From Photobacterium iliopiscarium (GTDB lineage Bacteria; Pseudomonadota; Gammaproteobacteria; Enterobacterales; Vibrionaceae), in NCBI RefSeq assembly GCF_003026395.1, contig NZ_PYOO01000013.1, positions 22,190-86,189 of the forward strand: 64,000 nt of DNA, written 5' to 3'. Every line of letters starts with the position of its first letter. Position 1 is the stretch's first letter. Under the pieces are notes generated by a model, which was given only the letters and a program-made list of their open reading frames with translations, was not told where the DNA came from and ran no database searches. A program made the position numbers and the translations under genes. Shown here one piece after another: positions 17,738 to 26,673 of the stretch.

Positions 17738-19285
17738 TTATTGATGAATAACAGTGTTACAACGTTGGATTTGGCTGTGACGCAGTGCGGTTTCAATACG
17801 TTGGATAACATTTTTAGGTGTGTCATTATGGTTGAAAAATGAGGTGCAAATAGACACCGATATCGAAATACTCTGACCTTTAAAATGTAATGGTAATTGA
17901 GTGATCGCAGTTTGAATATTGTTCATTAATTGCTGGCATTGTTGCTGATCGATATCGGTTAGTAGCAATATAAAAGCATCTTCATTAAAGCGAGCAATAA
18001 AATCGGTTGGATTTAATTGGTGACTAATCGTTTGTGCGATAATTTTAAGCGCTTTGTCACCCGCATGGTGACCATAGTTATTATTTAACTGGGTAAAATT
18101 ATCGATATCAATCAGCACTAGCAGTAATGGATTTTGATAGCGTAGCCAACGTTGATACTCATGTTCAATACGATCATTAAACGCGCTGCGGTTATAGGTT
18201 AAGGTTAATTTATCTCGAAAAATATTTTGTTCTTGTTGGCTTAATCGTTGGCGATAACTATACGTTTGTTGTTGTAATTGCTGCACTTTATTATCGGTAT
18301 GATTTAACTGTTCAATTAACGCTTGTTCCCGTTGCTCTAATTGGCTATTACGCTGTGCTAATTGTTGTAATTCATAAATAATATTTTCCCATGAGGCAGT
18401 AATGCCCTCTGGTGTAGTAAGTTGTTGATCAATATTAGAGACAATCGTTGATATACCAGTATTAAAATCATGTCGATGTTGATGCAATACAGAAAAAGAA
18501 CTGGCCGTTTGGGCGGTATTTTTTTGGAGTGAGGCTAAATCGCTATTCAGTGTATTTAGAAATCGTTGCGATGCGTAACGCTCATTATGGGTACCTGAGA
18601 CAATAAGGCGTAAAACTTGGATTAATAAAGCCAGCAGTGTTTGTTGGTCGACACCTTGTGCTAATTGATTGCGAATAGAAAATAGTTGCTGACCTTGATC
18701 ATTGATAAAGTCTATTTCGGTGATGATTTGTTGTAATTCGGCAACTAATTCAACACTAAAGTTGGGCTGATTATCATTAGATAATGTGTTTTTGTTATCG
18801 GTGGCTGTTAGTGATTTTATACTGCGCTCATACAACTCAAGTAAGCGAACTATACGCTGATGATTATCTAATAATGTGGTCGGTTGTTGGCTAACAAGAT
18901 GATCTAAATCTTGCTGTAATGACATGGGTAAATTTTGATGTTGTATCAGGGTATGGCTGCGTTGATTAATTTGTTGCTGTAGGTGGTTATTTTGATGTTG
19001 GATCACATCAGCTTGTTGAGTAACTAGCCGTTCAACAATCGCTAACCGAGGAATCAGACGACTAATCTCTAAAGGTTGTTCAAGATCATGGGTTATAGAT
19101 TGCAAGGTGTTGTCGAGTTCATTATCAATACCTCGACAAGCAATGGTTAAGCGAGTAATTAGACGTTTTAATATTACAATTTCACGCCGCGATTTTAGGT
19201 TAGAATCACGGTAAGAGAGTTGAGCGTGGTCTAATTGTTGTTTTAGAGTGTTAACTTCAGCAACAATTTCGCTAATATCTATCAT
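17738..19285 (-). CDS. Coiled-coil protein with degenerate GGDEF domain
   Basis: 515 aa, no signal peptide. Residues 1 to about 345 are Gln/Leu-rich helical coiled coil, of the kind seen in DGC-coil proteins. A C-terminal GGDEF-fold domain (about 350-515) retains NRSAFNDR, LIDIDNFTQLNNNYGHHAGD and IARF. The active-site motif itself is NEDAF (residues 434-438) instead of GGDEF, so the catalytic Glu and both glycines are lost. There is no RxxD I-site immediately upstream. Cyclic-di-GMP synthesis is therefore unlikely; a binding or scaffold role is an inference. Same strand and 131 nt downstream of another degenerate-GGDEF gene. Confidence 0.82.
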   Translation of the reverse strand: MIDISEIVAEVNTLKQQLDHAQLSYRDSNLKSRREIVILKRLITRLTIACRGIDNELDNTLQSITHDLEQPLEISRLIPRLAIVERLVTQQADVIQHQNNHLQQQINQRSHTLIQHQNLPMSLQQDLDHLVSQQPTTLLDNHQRIVRLLELYERSIKSLTATDNKNTLSNDNQPNFSVELVAELQQIITEIDFINDQGQQLFSIRNQLAQGVDQQTLLALLIQVLRLIVSGTHNERYASQRFLNTLNSDLASLQKNTAQTASSFSVLHQHRHDFNTGISTIVSNIDQQLTTPEGITASWENIIYELQQLAQRNSQLEQREQALIEQLNHTDNKVQQLQQQTYSYRQRLSQQEQNIFRDKLTLTYNRSAFNDRIEHEYQRWLRYQNPLLLVLIDIDNFTQLNNNYGHHAGDKALKIIAQTISHQLNPTDFIARFNEDAFILLLTDIDQQQCQQLMNNIQTAITQLPLHFKGQSISISVSICTSFFNHNDTPKNVIQRIETALRHSQIQRCNTVIHQ

Positions 19286-19416
19286 TGGTTATGTATCTGT
19301 ATTAATACTTTAAATATCATTTAATTCATAATGTTATAGTTATTTTTAAAGTAGGCTACCAAAAATAAATGACAATAGTTAGCGCTATTTTACAAACTTT
19401 TGAAACATTTATATAT

Positions 19417-21696
19417 TTAGTTGATATCTTTGTTAATATTGTGATCGTAGTTCCAAATTATTTCATTGTTGGTTGAACTGCGTACTTTTACTAATCCTTT
19501 TGCTATTCCTTTAATACAAGATCGACGAATATTGTCACTTACAAAACTGGCTGCGGGGGCGGCATCAATCGCGGATAAGTGAACCCAGTGGCTACCTGAA
19601 TATTTATTATTGAGGCTGACGCCAGCATCAACAGTCATTAGTAAAATATCAATTAATTCTTGATCATTAATCGCGGTATATGATCGTGGTAAAAAGGGGT
19701 ATTCGGCCATGCCTATTTGTAATGCGGTTTCGATATTTAATGGCAAAGTATAATTATCAATTAGCTGCTGGATTGAGTCGGCAAGTTGTTTGGGATCACA
19801 GCTCAAACGTGCATTGGGTTCGATATATAAAAACATCGCATCAGAAAAATGATAAATACGCGCGGGTTCTAATACTTGTTGTTGTAAATAATCACCAAAT
19901 TCCTTTTCAGCAGCAAGCCCTTGTTGGTAACCTTTTTCCAGATAAATATTTTTTAAAAAAGAGACTTCAAATAAGGCAAAGCGTAACCGATCACTTAACG
20001 GTTCATTAATAATTTCACCAAGATGCCATTGTTCAAAGTTAGCGCTACTTTGTTGGAGTGAGTTAGCTAAACGAGCATTAAGCATTCGCAAATTACGTAA
20101 CCCACTACGTGGATGAGTATAGTAATCGGTGGTTAGCTTTGTAAGTTGCTGTTTTAATTGTTTATTTATATGTTGGCGACGCCATAATAGTAACAATAAA
20201 AGAACCAATCCCCCAATAAGGGCTAAAGATATTTGTTGCTGTTTATAGAGCGCATTTTTATTAATGAATTGCTCTCGTTCCATCTCTTCAAGCTTCAGTG
20301 AGCGTTCCATCATTTTTTGTTGTTGCTTAAATACTTCAGTATTACTTTTGGTCGCGTTTTTTTGTTTACCAACATACAGTTGTTCATAACGACGTTGGCT
20401 GAGTAAAGCGTTGTAATAGTCATTTTGTTTTTCAAACGCTTTTGACAATATTGATTCGCCTATTAATTGCAAATCTGTCGCACCAATACGACTGGCTGAA
20501 ATTAATCCTGCTTGCAATGAAGTAATGGCATCGTCTAATGCGCCTTTTTCGAGCTCTAATTGCCCTTGTAGAATTTGGCTTTCCGCTACAATATTTTCAT
20601 TACCACTTTGAAGAGCAAGATTACGCGCTTGAATAATGTATTGTTCTGTTTTTGGGTAGTTATATAAGTGTAAGTAAACCCGTGCAATATTAAGTCGTAA
20701 AGAGGCTGAACGAACATCATGTTTAAGCTGGTTTTCTTGGTCGAGCGCATTAAAATAATGCACTAAAGCAAGATTATAACGACCTTGTTGCTCATAGATT
20801 GAAGCAATTAAGGTTAATGTTTTTGCTAATTGTTGAGTGCGTTTATAGCGTTCAAAAAACTCTCCCGCTTGAGTCGCATGTTCTAATGCTTTATCAAACA
20901 CATGACGTTCTTCAAACAGTTGTGCTAATTCATAGTTAGCACGCGCAATTTGGGGTTGATCTTCATGTTCAACCGCGAGCCAATAACCGCTTAATAAGCG
21001 ATCAAGTGCCATATCATAATGATGATGACGTAAATAATGTTGGCCTAATGTGAGCTGATAATTAATGGTTTCATCTTTATCGTCAAAAGCAACTAAATAC
21101 CCTTTAGCTTTGATAAATAGTTTTTCCGCAGCTTCGTCTTTATTTAAACTTGACTCAATTCGAGCTCGCAGCATTAAAGATTGATATTTTAATTCTTGTT
21201 GTTGGCGGGTTTGTTTTATTGGTTGTGAATGTTTTATATCAACGCTAAGGGTGTTGAGTATTTTTAGGGCAGTTGCACTATTACTTAAGTTAATCCAATA
21301 AAATTGTGCCAATAAGATACGGCTTTCAAAAACACTGAACATAAAATTATTATCAAAGGCTTTTTTTTCAGCTTTTCTAATCGCTTTAATCGCTAGTTCT
21401 GGCCGTTGTAATAGTGATAGAGCTTGAGCTTGAAGTTGTAGTGCATTAACGGTATTAAGTGGTGTGCGGGTTGAATGATCAGCTTCACCGTTAAGATGAA
21501 TTCGGGATGGATCTTGAGGTTTGCTAAGACGTCGTTGTTCGAGATAGTTTTGAGTGATAATAAGTGTTCGTTGTGGCTGATTAACTAATAAATTATGTGC
21601 CTCAGTGAGGATCGGCGAGCTATAAAGTTTTGCTTGAAGATCAAATGAAGTTGTTAGTAATACTAACCCAGAAAGAAATAGGCCCCGAAAATTCAT
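19417..21696 (-). CDS. TPR sensor-like membrane protein with degenerate GGDEF-like domain
   Basis: 759 aa. An N-terminal signal peptide (LFLSGLVLLTTSFDLQA), then a long periplasmic array of tetratricopeptide-type repeats (about residues 90-440), a transmembrane segment (SLALIGGLVLLLLLLW, about 485-500) with a basic coiled stretch, and a cytoplasmic domain with a GGDEF-like pattern. The signature region reads HFSDAMFLYI (about 616-625), with no GGDEF motif. Family knowledge: periplasmic TPR plus GGDEF proteins are common in Vibrionaceae. Here the enzymatic motif is absent, so a non-catalytic signalling role is inferred. The ligand is unknown. Confidence 0.78.
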   Translation of the reverse strand: MNFRGLFLSGLVLLTTSFDLQAKLYSSPILTEAHNLLVNQPQRTLIITQNYLEQRRLSKPQDPSRIHLNGEADHSTRTPLNTVNALQLQAQALSLLQRPELAIKAIRKAEKKAFDNNFMFSVFESRILLAQFYWINLSNSATALKILNTLSVDIKHSQPIKQTRQQQELKYQSLMLRARIESSLNKDEAAEKLFIKAKGYLVAFDDKDETINYQLTLGQHYLRHHHYDMALDRLLSGYWLAVEHEDQPQIARANYELAQLFEERHVFDKALEHATQAGEFFERYKRTQQLAKTLTLIASIYEQQGRYNLALVHYFNALDQENQLKHDVRSASLRLNIARVYLHLYNYPKTEQYIIQARNLALQSGNENIVAESQILQGQLELEKGALDDAITSLQAGLISASRIGATDLQLIGESILSKAFEKQNDYYNALLSQRRYEQLYVGKQKNATKSNTEVFKQQQKMMERSLKLEEMEREQFINKNALYKQQQISLALIGGLVLLLLLLWRRQHINKQLKQQLTKLTTDYYTHPRSGLRNLRMLNARLANSLQQSSANFEQWHLGEIINEPLSDRLRFALFEVSFLKNIYLEKGYQQGLAAEKEFGDYLQQQVLEPARIYHFSDAMFLYIEPNARLSCDPKQLADSIQQLIDNYTLPLNIETALQIGMAEYPFLPRSYTAINDQELIDILLMTVDAGVSLNNKYSGSHWVHLSAIDAAPAASFVSDNIRRSCIKGIAKGLVKVRSSTNNEIIWNYDHNINKDIN

Positions 21697-21817
21697 ATAA
21701 TCTCAAAACAGCAGAATAACACATAAGATAGTGTTGATTTTACTGGGTTAATACATCAAGTCCAGCAAAGTAAAGATTTTTGCCGGACTTAATGTTGAAT
21801 TCGTCGTTAGGATCTAA

Positions 21818-22669
21818 TTACTGACGTGCTAGGCGGAAATTATCACTTGGCGTTTTACCCATATTGGTACGGTATGGATTAATATCTAAACCACCACGAC
21901 GGGTATAGCGCGCATAAACCGTTAATAATTCTGGTTGGCAGAAACGCATAATATCGTTGAAAATACGTTCAACACATTGTTCGTGGAATTCATTGTGATT
22001 ACGGAATGACACAATGTAACGCAGTAATTTTTCACGGTCGATACGATTGCCTTTATAAGCAATACGTACACTACCCCAATCAGGCTGATTAGTGATTAAG
22101 CAGTTTGATTTTAGTAGGTGACTATGAACAATTTCTTCTACAACATCGTTGTTATCAGCGGCACCTTCAAGATATTCTGGCTTAAAAGCATAGTCGTTAA
22201 TTTCAATGTCTTGATCGTCAATGCATTCGCCAAAGAAATTAACAATCGGCTGCTCATTAAAATCAGTCAGAGGTTGAATGGTGACATCAACATCTTCACC
22301 AGCACAGCGAGATAAATCAATTTGCAGTGTATCTGCAATATCTTGCCAGCTATCAAAACGGGTTTGATTAAAACTGTTAAGGTATAGCTTGAAAGATTTT
22401 GATTCAATAAGATTTGGGCTTGTTACGGGTAAGCGAACTTCACCAATGGCAACTTGTGGTAAGCCTTTATTATTGAGCCAAGATAATTCGTATAATGTCC
22501 AAATATCATAGCCAGTAAATGGCAGTGCATCATCGCTGATATTAATATCGGTGCGGTTTAAGCTTCTTGGTACGGGTTGCAGTAGTGATGGATCATATTG
22601 ATCTTTATACTCTGTCTTTTTGCCAAGGGTTAAACCTGCTAATTCTTTAGCGTCTTTATATTTACTCAT
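21818..22669 (-). CDS. queF: NADPH-dependent 7-cyano-7-deazaguanine reductase
   Basis: Reduces preQ0 to preQ1 in queuosine tRNA modification. The 283-aa length is that of the long, two-domain E. coli-type QueF. Seen: [17 protein letters not shown] (about 90-106), the nucleophilic Cys in [16 protein letters not shown] (about residue 190), and [14 protein letters not shown]. Divergent from syd. A hairpin with AAGTCC/GGACTT arms (21758-21790) follows the gene but has no T run. Confidence 0.95.
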   Translation of the reverse strand: MSKYKDAKELAGLTLGKKTEYKDQYDPSLLQPVPRSLNRTDINISDDALPFTGYDIWTLYELSWLNNKGLPQVAIGEVRLPVTSPNLIESKSFKLYLNSFNQTRFDSWQDIADTLQIDLSRCAGEDVDVTIQPLTDFNEQPIVNFFGECIDDQDIEINDYAFKPEYLEGAADNNDVVEEIVHSHLLKSNCLITNQPDWGSVRIAYKGNRIDREKLLRYIVSFRNHNEFHEQCVERIFNDIMRFCQPELLTVYARYTRRGGLDINPYRTNMGKTPSDNFRLARQ

Positions 22670-22755
22670 ACTGTCTATGACACTCTTGGATTAGAATAGA
22701 TGTCCGTCGAAACGGTTTAAACCTAAAGTTTACTGAATCTTTTATGAGGTTGCGA

Positions 22756-23310
22756 ATGAATCATCCTGTTACCTGCGCTTTATCTGATTTTTCTGCTCGT
22801 TATTTACAAGCATGGTGTGATGCCGATCGCGGTTTTCCCGAAAGTGAGCATTTAGTGGGGCTTATTTCACCCTGCGTTATTGTTGATGATGGTCAAAATG
22901 TAACTTGGAAACCCATTGTTCGCCAGTCTATGATTGCTCTAGATGGCGTCGAAAAAGGCATGGATTTATCACTTCATAGTGACATTAATGCTTTTTATGG
23001 CTCGCAATATAGTGGTGATATGAGTGCTATGTTTGGTGATTTATCTTTGGATTTATTACAGGCATTTAATGACGATGATATTGAACGTTTACAACAAAAT
23101 ATTCTTGGACATTTGGTGACTCAACGCCGAATGAAGCTGAAACCCACGGTATTTATTGCGGTTGTAGATGATGAATCACAAGTCATTTCTATTTGTAATA
23201 TGACCGGCCAAGTGGTGTTAGAAACATTGGGTAAAGATACTCGTCAAGTGTTAGCAAATGATGTAGTGATGTTCTTACAGCAATTGCAGCCATTAGTCGC
23301 TGAGGTGTAA
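22756..23310 (+). CDS. syd: SecY-interacting protein Syd
   Basis: A peripheral cytoplasmic protein that binds SecY and is thought to monitor translocon integrity. 184 aa, close to E. coli Syd (181). Shared segments include FYGSQYSGDMSAMFGDL, ILGHLVTQRRMKLKPTVFIA and ISICNMTGQV. ATG 22756 was chosen because it aligns with the E. coli N-terminus and has GAGG upstream; an in-frame ATG at 22744 is less likely. The zinc-ribbon gene follows after 3 nt. Confidence 0.93.
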   Translation: MNHPVTCALSDFSARYLQAWCDADRGFPESEHLVGLISPCVIVDDGQNVTWKPIVRQSMIALDGVEKGMDLSLHSDINAFYGSQYSGDMSAMFGDLSLDLLQAFNDDDIERLQQNILGHLVTQRRMKLKPTVFIAVVDDESQVISICNMTGQVVLETLGKDTRQVLANDVVMFLQQLQPLVAEV

Positions 23311-23313
23311 TAC

Positions 23314-24090
23314 GTGTTTGTTGTTGAGTTACAATTTGAATGTTTTGATAACACAACGTTATCGCAAGTAGATACTGCCATTAATGGCTTAATGGATGCA
23401 TTGCGCTATAACGGTCAAGTACTTGGACGTGAATTTCCTGTCGTTATTGATGATGGTATCTTTCGCGTTCGCGTTGTGTGCCCGGAGAAAGAAAGTCTTC
23501 ATTCTCGATTTAATAGTCCGCAAGTGGATCAGTGTTATGAGCAATTAACGGTCGCGTGTTTACTGGCACCTAAAGTAAAAATATTAGGGATTGATCTTAA
23601 TTCTGATTCGGTTGCTGAAAGTTTTTCACCTTCATGGCAAGTGCTTTACACCACTTATGTGCATAGTTGCTCACCACTTCGTAGTGGTGACACATTATTG
23701 CCAATCCCGTTATACCAAACCGGGGCGACGACAGATAATGACTATAAAGCGATTATTAAATGGCAGACAGAGTGGCAAGCTTTTGATGAAATTCAAATGG
23801 CGATTAAAAGTCCAACTGCGGTGAGTATGGCATTGGCTGAAATTGGTGATGTAGACAGTGAATTGTTTGTGCGTGGGCGCGAATTATGCCGTCATATCGA
23901 AACCACCACTGAAGTACCAACTTATTATTATCAATACCGTGTTGGCGGTGAAAGTAAAGCGGCTGAATTTGCCCGTCGATGCCCAAGTTGTGATGGTGAA
24001 TGGCGAGTGCCAGAAGCATTACATGGCTTATTTCAGTTTAAATGTGATCGTTGTCGAATTGTGTCTAATATGTCGTGGAACTTTCAATAG
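23314..24090 (+). CDS. DUF2310 zinc-ribbon protein
   Basis: 258 aa, GTG start 3 nt after the syd stop, so probably co-translated. The C-terminus carries a zinc ribbon with CPSC (about residue 229) and CDRC (about 249). The rest matches what I recall of the DUF2310 family, which is common in Vibrionaceae and Shewanella. Function is unknown; nucleic-acid or protein binding through the ribbon is a guess. Confidence 0.82.
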   Translation: MFVVELQFECFDNTTLSQVDTAINGLMDALRYNGQVLGREFPVVIDDGIFRVRVVCPEKESLHSRFNSPQVDQCYEQLTVACLLAPKVKILGIDLNSDSVAESFSPSWQVLYTTYVHSCSPLRSGDTLLPIPLYQTGATTDNDYKAIIKWQTEWQAFDEIQMAIKSPTAVSMALAEIGDVDSELFVRGRELCRHIETTTEVPTYYYQYRVGGESKAAEFARRCPSCDGEWRVPEALHGLFQFKCDRCRIVSNMSWNFQ

Positions 24091-24095
24091 TAATT

Positions 24096-24126
24096 AAAAA
24101 AGCACCTTTAAATTAGGTGCTTTTTT
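24096..24126. terminator. Bidirectional terminator
   Basis: AAAAAAGCACCT and AGGTGCTTTTTT form a 12-bp stem with flanking A and T runs between convergent genes. Confidence 0.9.
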
Positions 24127-24130
24127 ATGA

Positions 24131-24403
24131 CTAGCGATCAGCTTCTAATCGCGCTAAACGTGTCGAAAGTACCAGTAGCTGTTGCTCAAGTTGTTCAAGG
24201 CGTTGCTCGGTCGTTAATACCTGTTGTTGCTTTTCTATATGCGGTACTTTGGCATTTTTTTGCCATGCTTGTAGTGCTTTTATAATCACAGGAATAGGCA
24301 GTGATGTGGTAAGACGTGCTTTAATCAATGCCGTTGAGGGTTGTTTATTTTCAGCCACTAAGCTTGCTATCGCCTGTTCTATTTCTTGAGTGATGGTTGA
24401 CAT
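24131..24403 (-). CDS. Small KfrA-N-like protein with C-terminal coiled coil
   Basis: 90 aa from the ATG at 24403, which has AAGGA about 7 nt upstream (24406 is also possible). The N-terminus EIEQAIASLVAENKQPSTAL is followed by a segment reminiscent of KfrA-type winged-helix domains (I recall the pattern, not a search result). The C-terminus is a heptad coiled coil (RLEQLEQQLLVLSTRLARLE). I do not recognise a named gene. It lies 25 nt downstream of the DUF2789 gene on the same strand. DNA binding is possible but unproven. Confidence 0.65.
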   Translation of the reverse strand: MSTITQEIEQAIASLVAENKQPSTALIKARLTTSLPIPVIIKALQAWQKNAKVPHIEKQQQVLTTEQRLEQLEQQLLVLSTRLARLEADR

Positions 24404-24428
24404 CATGATTCCTTGGTCAATATTGTGA

Positions 24429-24659
24429 TTATTTTCGCAGTAGCACATCTAATTGATCGATGACTTCACACCAATCAGCATCTTGTTGTTGTGCCTCATT
24501 AATAAACTGTTGTTGAGCTACGGTGAAAAAGGGCGCTTCTGCTAATTTTTGTGGTTGTGTTAATGAATGCGTTTGTAAAAAATGCTCAATAAAGTCGGTT
24601 GAATTATCTAATCCTAATTGGCTGAATAAACTCGCTAAATTGTGGTTGAATGCTTCCAT
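24429..24659 (-). CDS. DUF2789 family protein
   Basis: 76 aa, soluble. LFSQLGLDNSTDFIEHFLQT, KLAEAPFF, QDADWCEVIDQLDVLLR are the conserved segments of DUF2789 as I know the family. Function is unknown. First gene of a two-gene unit; its upstream region faces the csrB array. Confidence 0.8.
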   Translation of the reverse strand: MEAFNHNLASLFSQLGLDNSTDFIEHFLQTHSLTQPQKLAEAPFFTVAQQQFINEAQQQDADWCEVIDQLDVLLRK

Positions 24660-24750
24660 TTTTATTCCTTATTTAGCCATGTTTTGTTTGTTTATGAGTA
24701 TAGTGGATATCAGTATAAATAGTTACCATTAGTCAAATGACTAGTCTCGT

Positions 24751-24768
24751 TGTAAGAGATCTCTCACA
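24751..24768. promoter_or_regulatory. VarA/GacA-type activator site, csrB copy 1
   Basis: TGTAAGAGATCTCTCACA differs by one base from the perfect palindrome seen upstream of copy 3 and matches the known GacA/UvrY consensus TGTAAG-N6-CTTACA. It lies 184 nt before the inferred RNA start. Confidence 0.85.
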
Positions 24769-24901
24769 AGTGCGTGAGATATTGAGTGTATATGTGGTGT
24801 TAATTATCATCTGTTAATATTTATATTTTTGATTTATAAGTACTTTTTAATTTTAATGTGAAATTAAATGAAAAAAATATTAAAAAACCTTTATGTATAG
24901 A

Positions 24902-24929
24902 TTGTAGTTAATAATGAAAAGCGTAATCT
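24902..24929 (+). promoter_or_regulatory. Promoter of csrB copy 1
   Basis: TTGTAG (24902-24907), 16-bp spacer, TAATCT (24924-24929). The RNA would begin at about 24935, at the first base of the hairpin GTGTCG...CGACAC. The -35 is weak, as expected for an activator-dependent promoter. Confidence 0.5.
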
Positions 24930-24934
24930 TAGTG

Positions 24935-25375
24935 GTGTCGAAAGGATACGACACAACGGAACAGGAAAGAGCCACGGATATAGGCAGTCTCAGGATGAGG
25001 TACTGGTAAACTAGGATGGTTTATCGGATATGGAATGTGAAGGGAACACCATAGGATATGGTATCAAGATAAGCAGGACGTTTATCTGTCAGGAAGACTA
25101 GGATAACTTCAGGACGAAGTAAGGAACACCTCTAGGATTGAGGCATAAAGGATCACTTCAGGATGAAGTAAAGGACACCTCCAGGAAGGAGATGAGAGTC
25201 AGAACAGGATGTGATGACGGGTTAGGATGGCCAATGGAACAACTTCAGGATGAAGTATAAAGGACAATGCTGACGGAACACAGCAGTCAAAGGAAGGATG
25301 CAAGGAGCAACATCGTAGCGGGATTGCTGCACGTAAGACCTAAGGGTGCGACGAAAGTCGCGCCCTCTCTTTTTT
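24935..25375 (+). ncRNA. csrB: CsrB-family RNA, copy 1
   Basis: About 440 nt with about 31 GGA triplets, many as AGGA(T/C)G in hairpin loops (ACTTC-AGGATG-AAGT, CCTCC-AGGA-AGGAG). The 3' half follows E. coli CsrB closely (AAAGGACACCTCCAGGA, GGGTTAGGATGGCCA, GGAGCAACATCGTAGC). It ends with GGGTGCGAC-GAAA-GTCGCGCCC (25344-25365) plus T run. CsrB RNAs bind many CsrA dimers through GGA loops and so relieve CsrA repression. Vibrios carry several such RNAs under VarS/VarA. No conflicting ORF. Confidence 0.94.
25344..25375 (+). terminator. Terminator of csrB copy 1
   Basis: A 9-bp stem (with one T:G pair) and GAAA tetraloop, followed by CTCTCTTTTTTG. Confidence 0.92.
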
Positions 25376-25450
25376 GTATAATCCTCAAATAAAATTATTT
25401 AATGGCAGCAGTATTAAATCTGATTCTTTTTGGGGAACTTGCTTTTATTC

Positions 25451-25498
25451 GCACCTCGCACCTCGCACCTCGCACCTCGCACCTCGCACCTCGCACCT
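25451..25498. repeat. GCACCTC heptamer tandem array
   Basis: Six perfect copies of GCACCTC (25451-25492) and a partial seventh, 76 nt after the csrB copy 1 terminator. Position and flanks match the GCATCTC array after copy 2. Confidence 0.97.
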
Positions 25499-25578
25499 TT
25501 ATCTCCTTGTGTAATAACGATATTTTACTTGTTGTGATAAAGTATGACAAATAATGAATAGTTTTTGACTATTGCCTG

Positions 25579-25596
25579 TGTGCGAGATCTCTTACA
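25579..25596. promoter_or_regulatory. VarA/GacA-type activator site, csrB copy 2
   Basis: TGTGCGAGATCTCTTACA: the right half CTTACA and the central AGATCT are perfect; the left half has two changes from TGTAAG. 187 nt before the RNA start. Confidence 0.8.
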
Positions 25597-25754
25597 AATC
25601 TGTGGGAGATAAGCATAAGGATAATGACACTATAATTGTATTTTGGTATTAACTTATTGTTATTGTTGGTTTTATTCTTAATGTGTCGCTTGGTTAATTA
25701 TAAGATAATAAAAAAGATATTTTGAGCTATGTAGGATTTATTAAGTAATTCACA

Positions 25755-25760
25755 TAATAT
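25755..25760 (+). promoter_or_regulatory. -10 element of csrB copy 2
   Basis: TAATAT just before the start hairpin GTGTCGAAAGGATACGACA; no recognisable -35, consistent with activator dependence. Confidence 0.5.
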
Positions 25761-25940
25761 TAGTGGTGTCGAAAGGATACGACATAACGGAACAGGAAAG
25801 CGCCACGGATACAGGCAGTCTCAGGATGAGATATTGGTAAGCTAGGATGGTTTATCAAACATGGAATGTGAAAGGAATACTGTGGGATGCGGTATAAAAG
25901 ATAAACAGGATGTTTATCTGTCAGGAAGGCTAGGATAACT

Positions 25941-26090
25941 TCAGGACGAAGTAAGGAACACCTCTAGGATTTGAGGCATAAAGGATCACTTCAGGACGAA
26001 GTAAGGAACACCTCTAGGATTTGAGGCATAAAGGATCACTTCAGGATGAAGTAAGGGACACCTCTAAGATTTGAGGCATAAAGGATCACT
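25941..26090 (+). repeat. Three 50-nt tandem modules inside csrB copy 2
   Basis: Units 1 and 2 are identical over all 50 nt. Unit 3 has GGATG for GGACG, GGGAC for GGAAC, and AAGAT for AGGAT, which removes one GGA. Copy 1 RNA has only one such unit (49 nt, from about 25109). Confidence 0.97.
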
Positions 26091-26276
26091 TCAGGATGAA
26101 GTAAAGGACACCTCCAGGAAGGAGATGAGAGTCAGAACAGGATGTGATGACGGGTTAGGATAGCCATAGGAACAACTTCAGGATGAAGTACAAAGGATAA
26201 TGCTGACGGAACACAGCAATCAAAGGATGGATGCAGGGAGCAACATAGTAGCGGGATAGCTGCAAGTAAGACCTCA

Positions 26277-26309
26277 GGGCGCGACGAAAGTCGCGCCCGC
26301 TCTTTTTTG
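26277..26309 (+). terminator. Terminator of csrB copy 2
   Basis: A perfect 9-bp GC-rich stem with GAAA tetraloop, then GCTCTTTTTTG. Confidence 0.93.
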
Positions 26310-26385
26310 TACGATCCAAAAAAGTCAGGTATTTAATTATCACGGTATATTAAATTTGACCCATTTAGGTAACTTGTTTTTACAT

Positions 26386-26441
<56 letters not shown>

Positions 26442-26483
26442 ATGATCCTATTGTTATTATTAATGGCTTTTTTCTATTGATGT

Positions 26484-26501
26484 TGTAAGAGATCTCTTAC
26501 A
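26484..26501. promoter_or_regulatory. VarA/GacA-type activator site, csrB copy 3
   Basis: TGTAAGAGATCTCTTACA, a perfect 18-bp palindrome that fits the GacA/UvrY/VarA consensus exactly. About 190 nt before the RNA start. Confidence 0.9.
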
Positions 26502-26661
26502 AGTGTGTAGGATTTTTTCGTTATTAGTGTCAATAAATTGTCACAGCAAGGTGGTAAAAATGATATATATCAATGCCTTGTGCTAAGGTTAATTATTGTT
26601 AATTATTATGATTGATAATTAATAGAATATTTATTATTGCGTCATTTTTATGATCGAGTAA

Positions 26662-26667
26662 TATATT
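26662..26667 (+). promoter_or_regulatory. -10 element of csrB copy 3
   Basis: TATATT followed after 6 nt by the start hairpin CAGCTGGAGCTG; no clear -35. Confidence 0.45.
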
Positions 26668-26673
26668 GTTATC

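Larger units (their letters stand above)
25766..26309 (+). ncRNA. csrB: CsrB-family RNA, copy 2 (expanded)
   Basis: About 544 nt, roughly 100 nt longer than copy 1, with about 37 GGA triplets. The 5' and 3' parts match copy 1 closely. The extra length is an internal tandem array: a 50-nt module at 25941-25990, repeated without change at 25991-26040, again with differences at 26041-26090, and then running into the common 3' part. Each module has two hairpins, one presenting AGGACG or AGGATG and one presenting TAGGAT. Ends with GGGCGCGAC-GAAA-GTCGCGCCC (26277-26298) and T run. More loops should mean greater CsrA-binding capacity (inference). Confidence 0.94.

Noticed and set aside
26155..26343. 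62-aa ORF on the minus strand
   Set aside because: Lies antisense across the 3' end and terminator of csrB copy 2; no family features or ribosome binding site.
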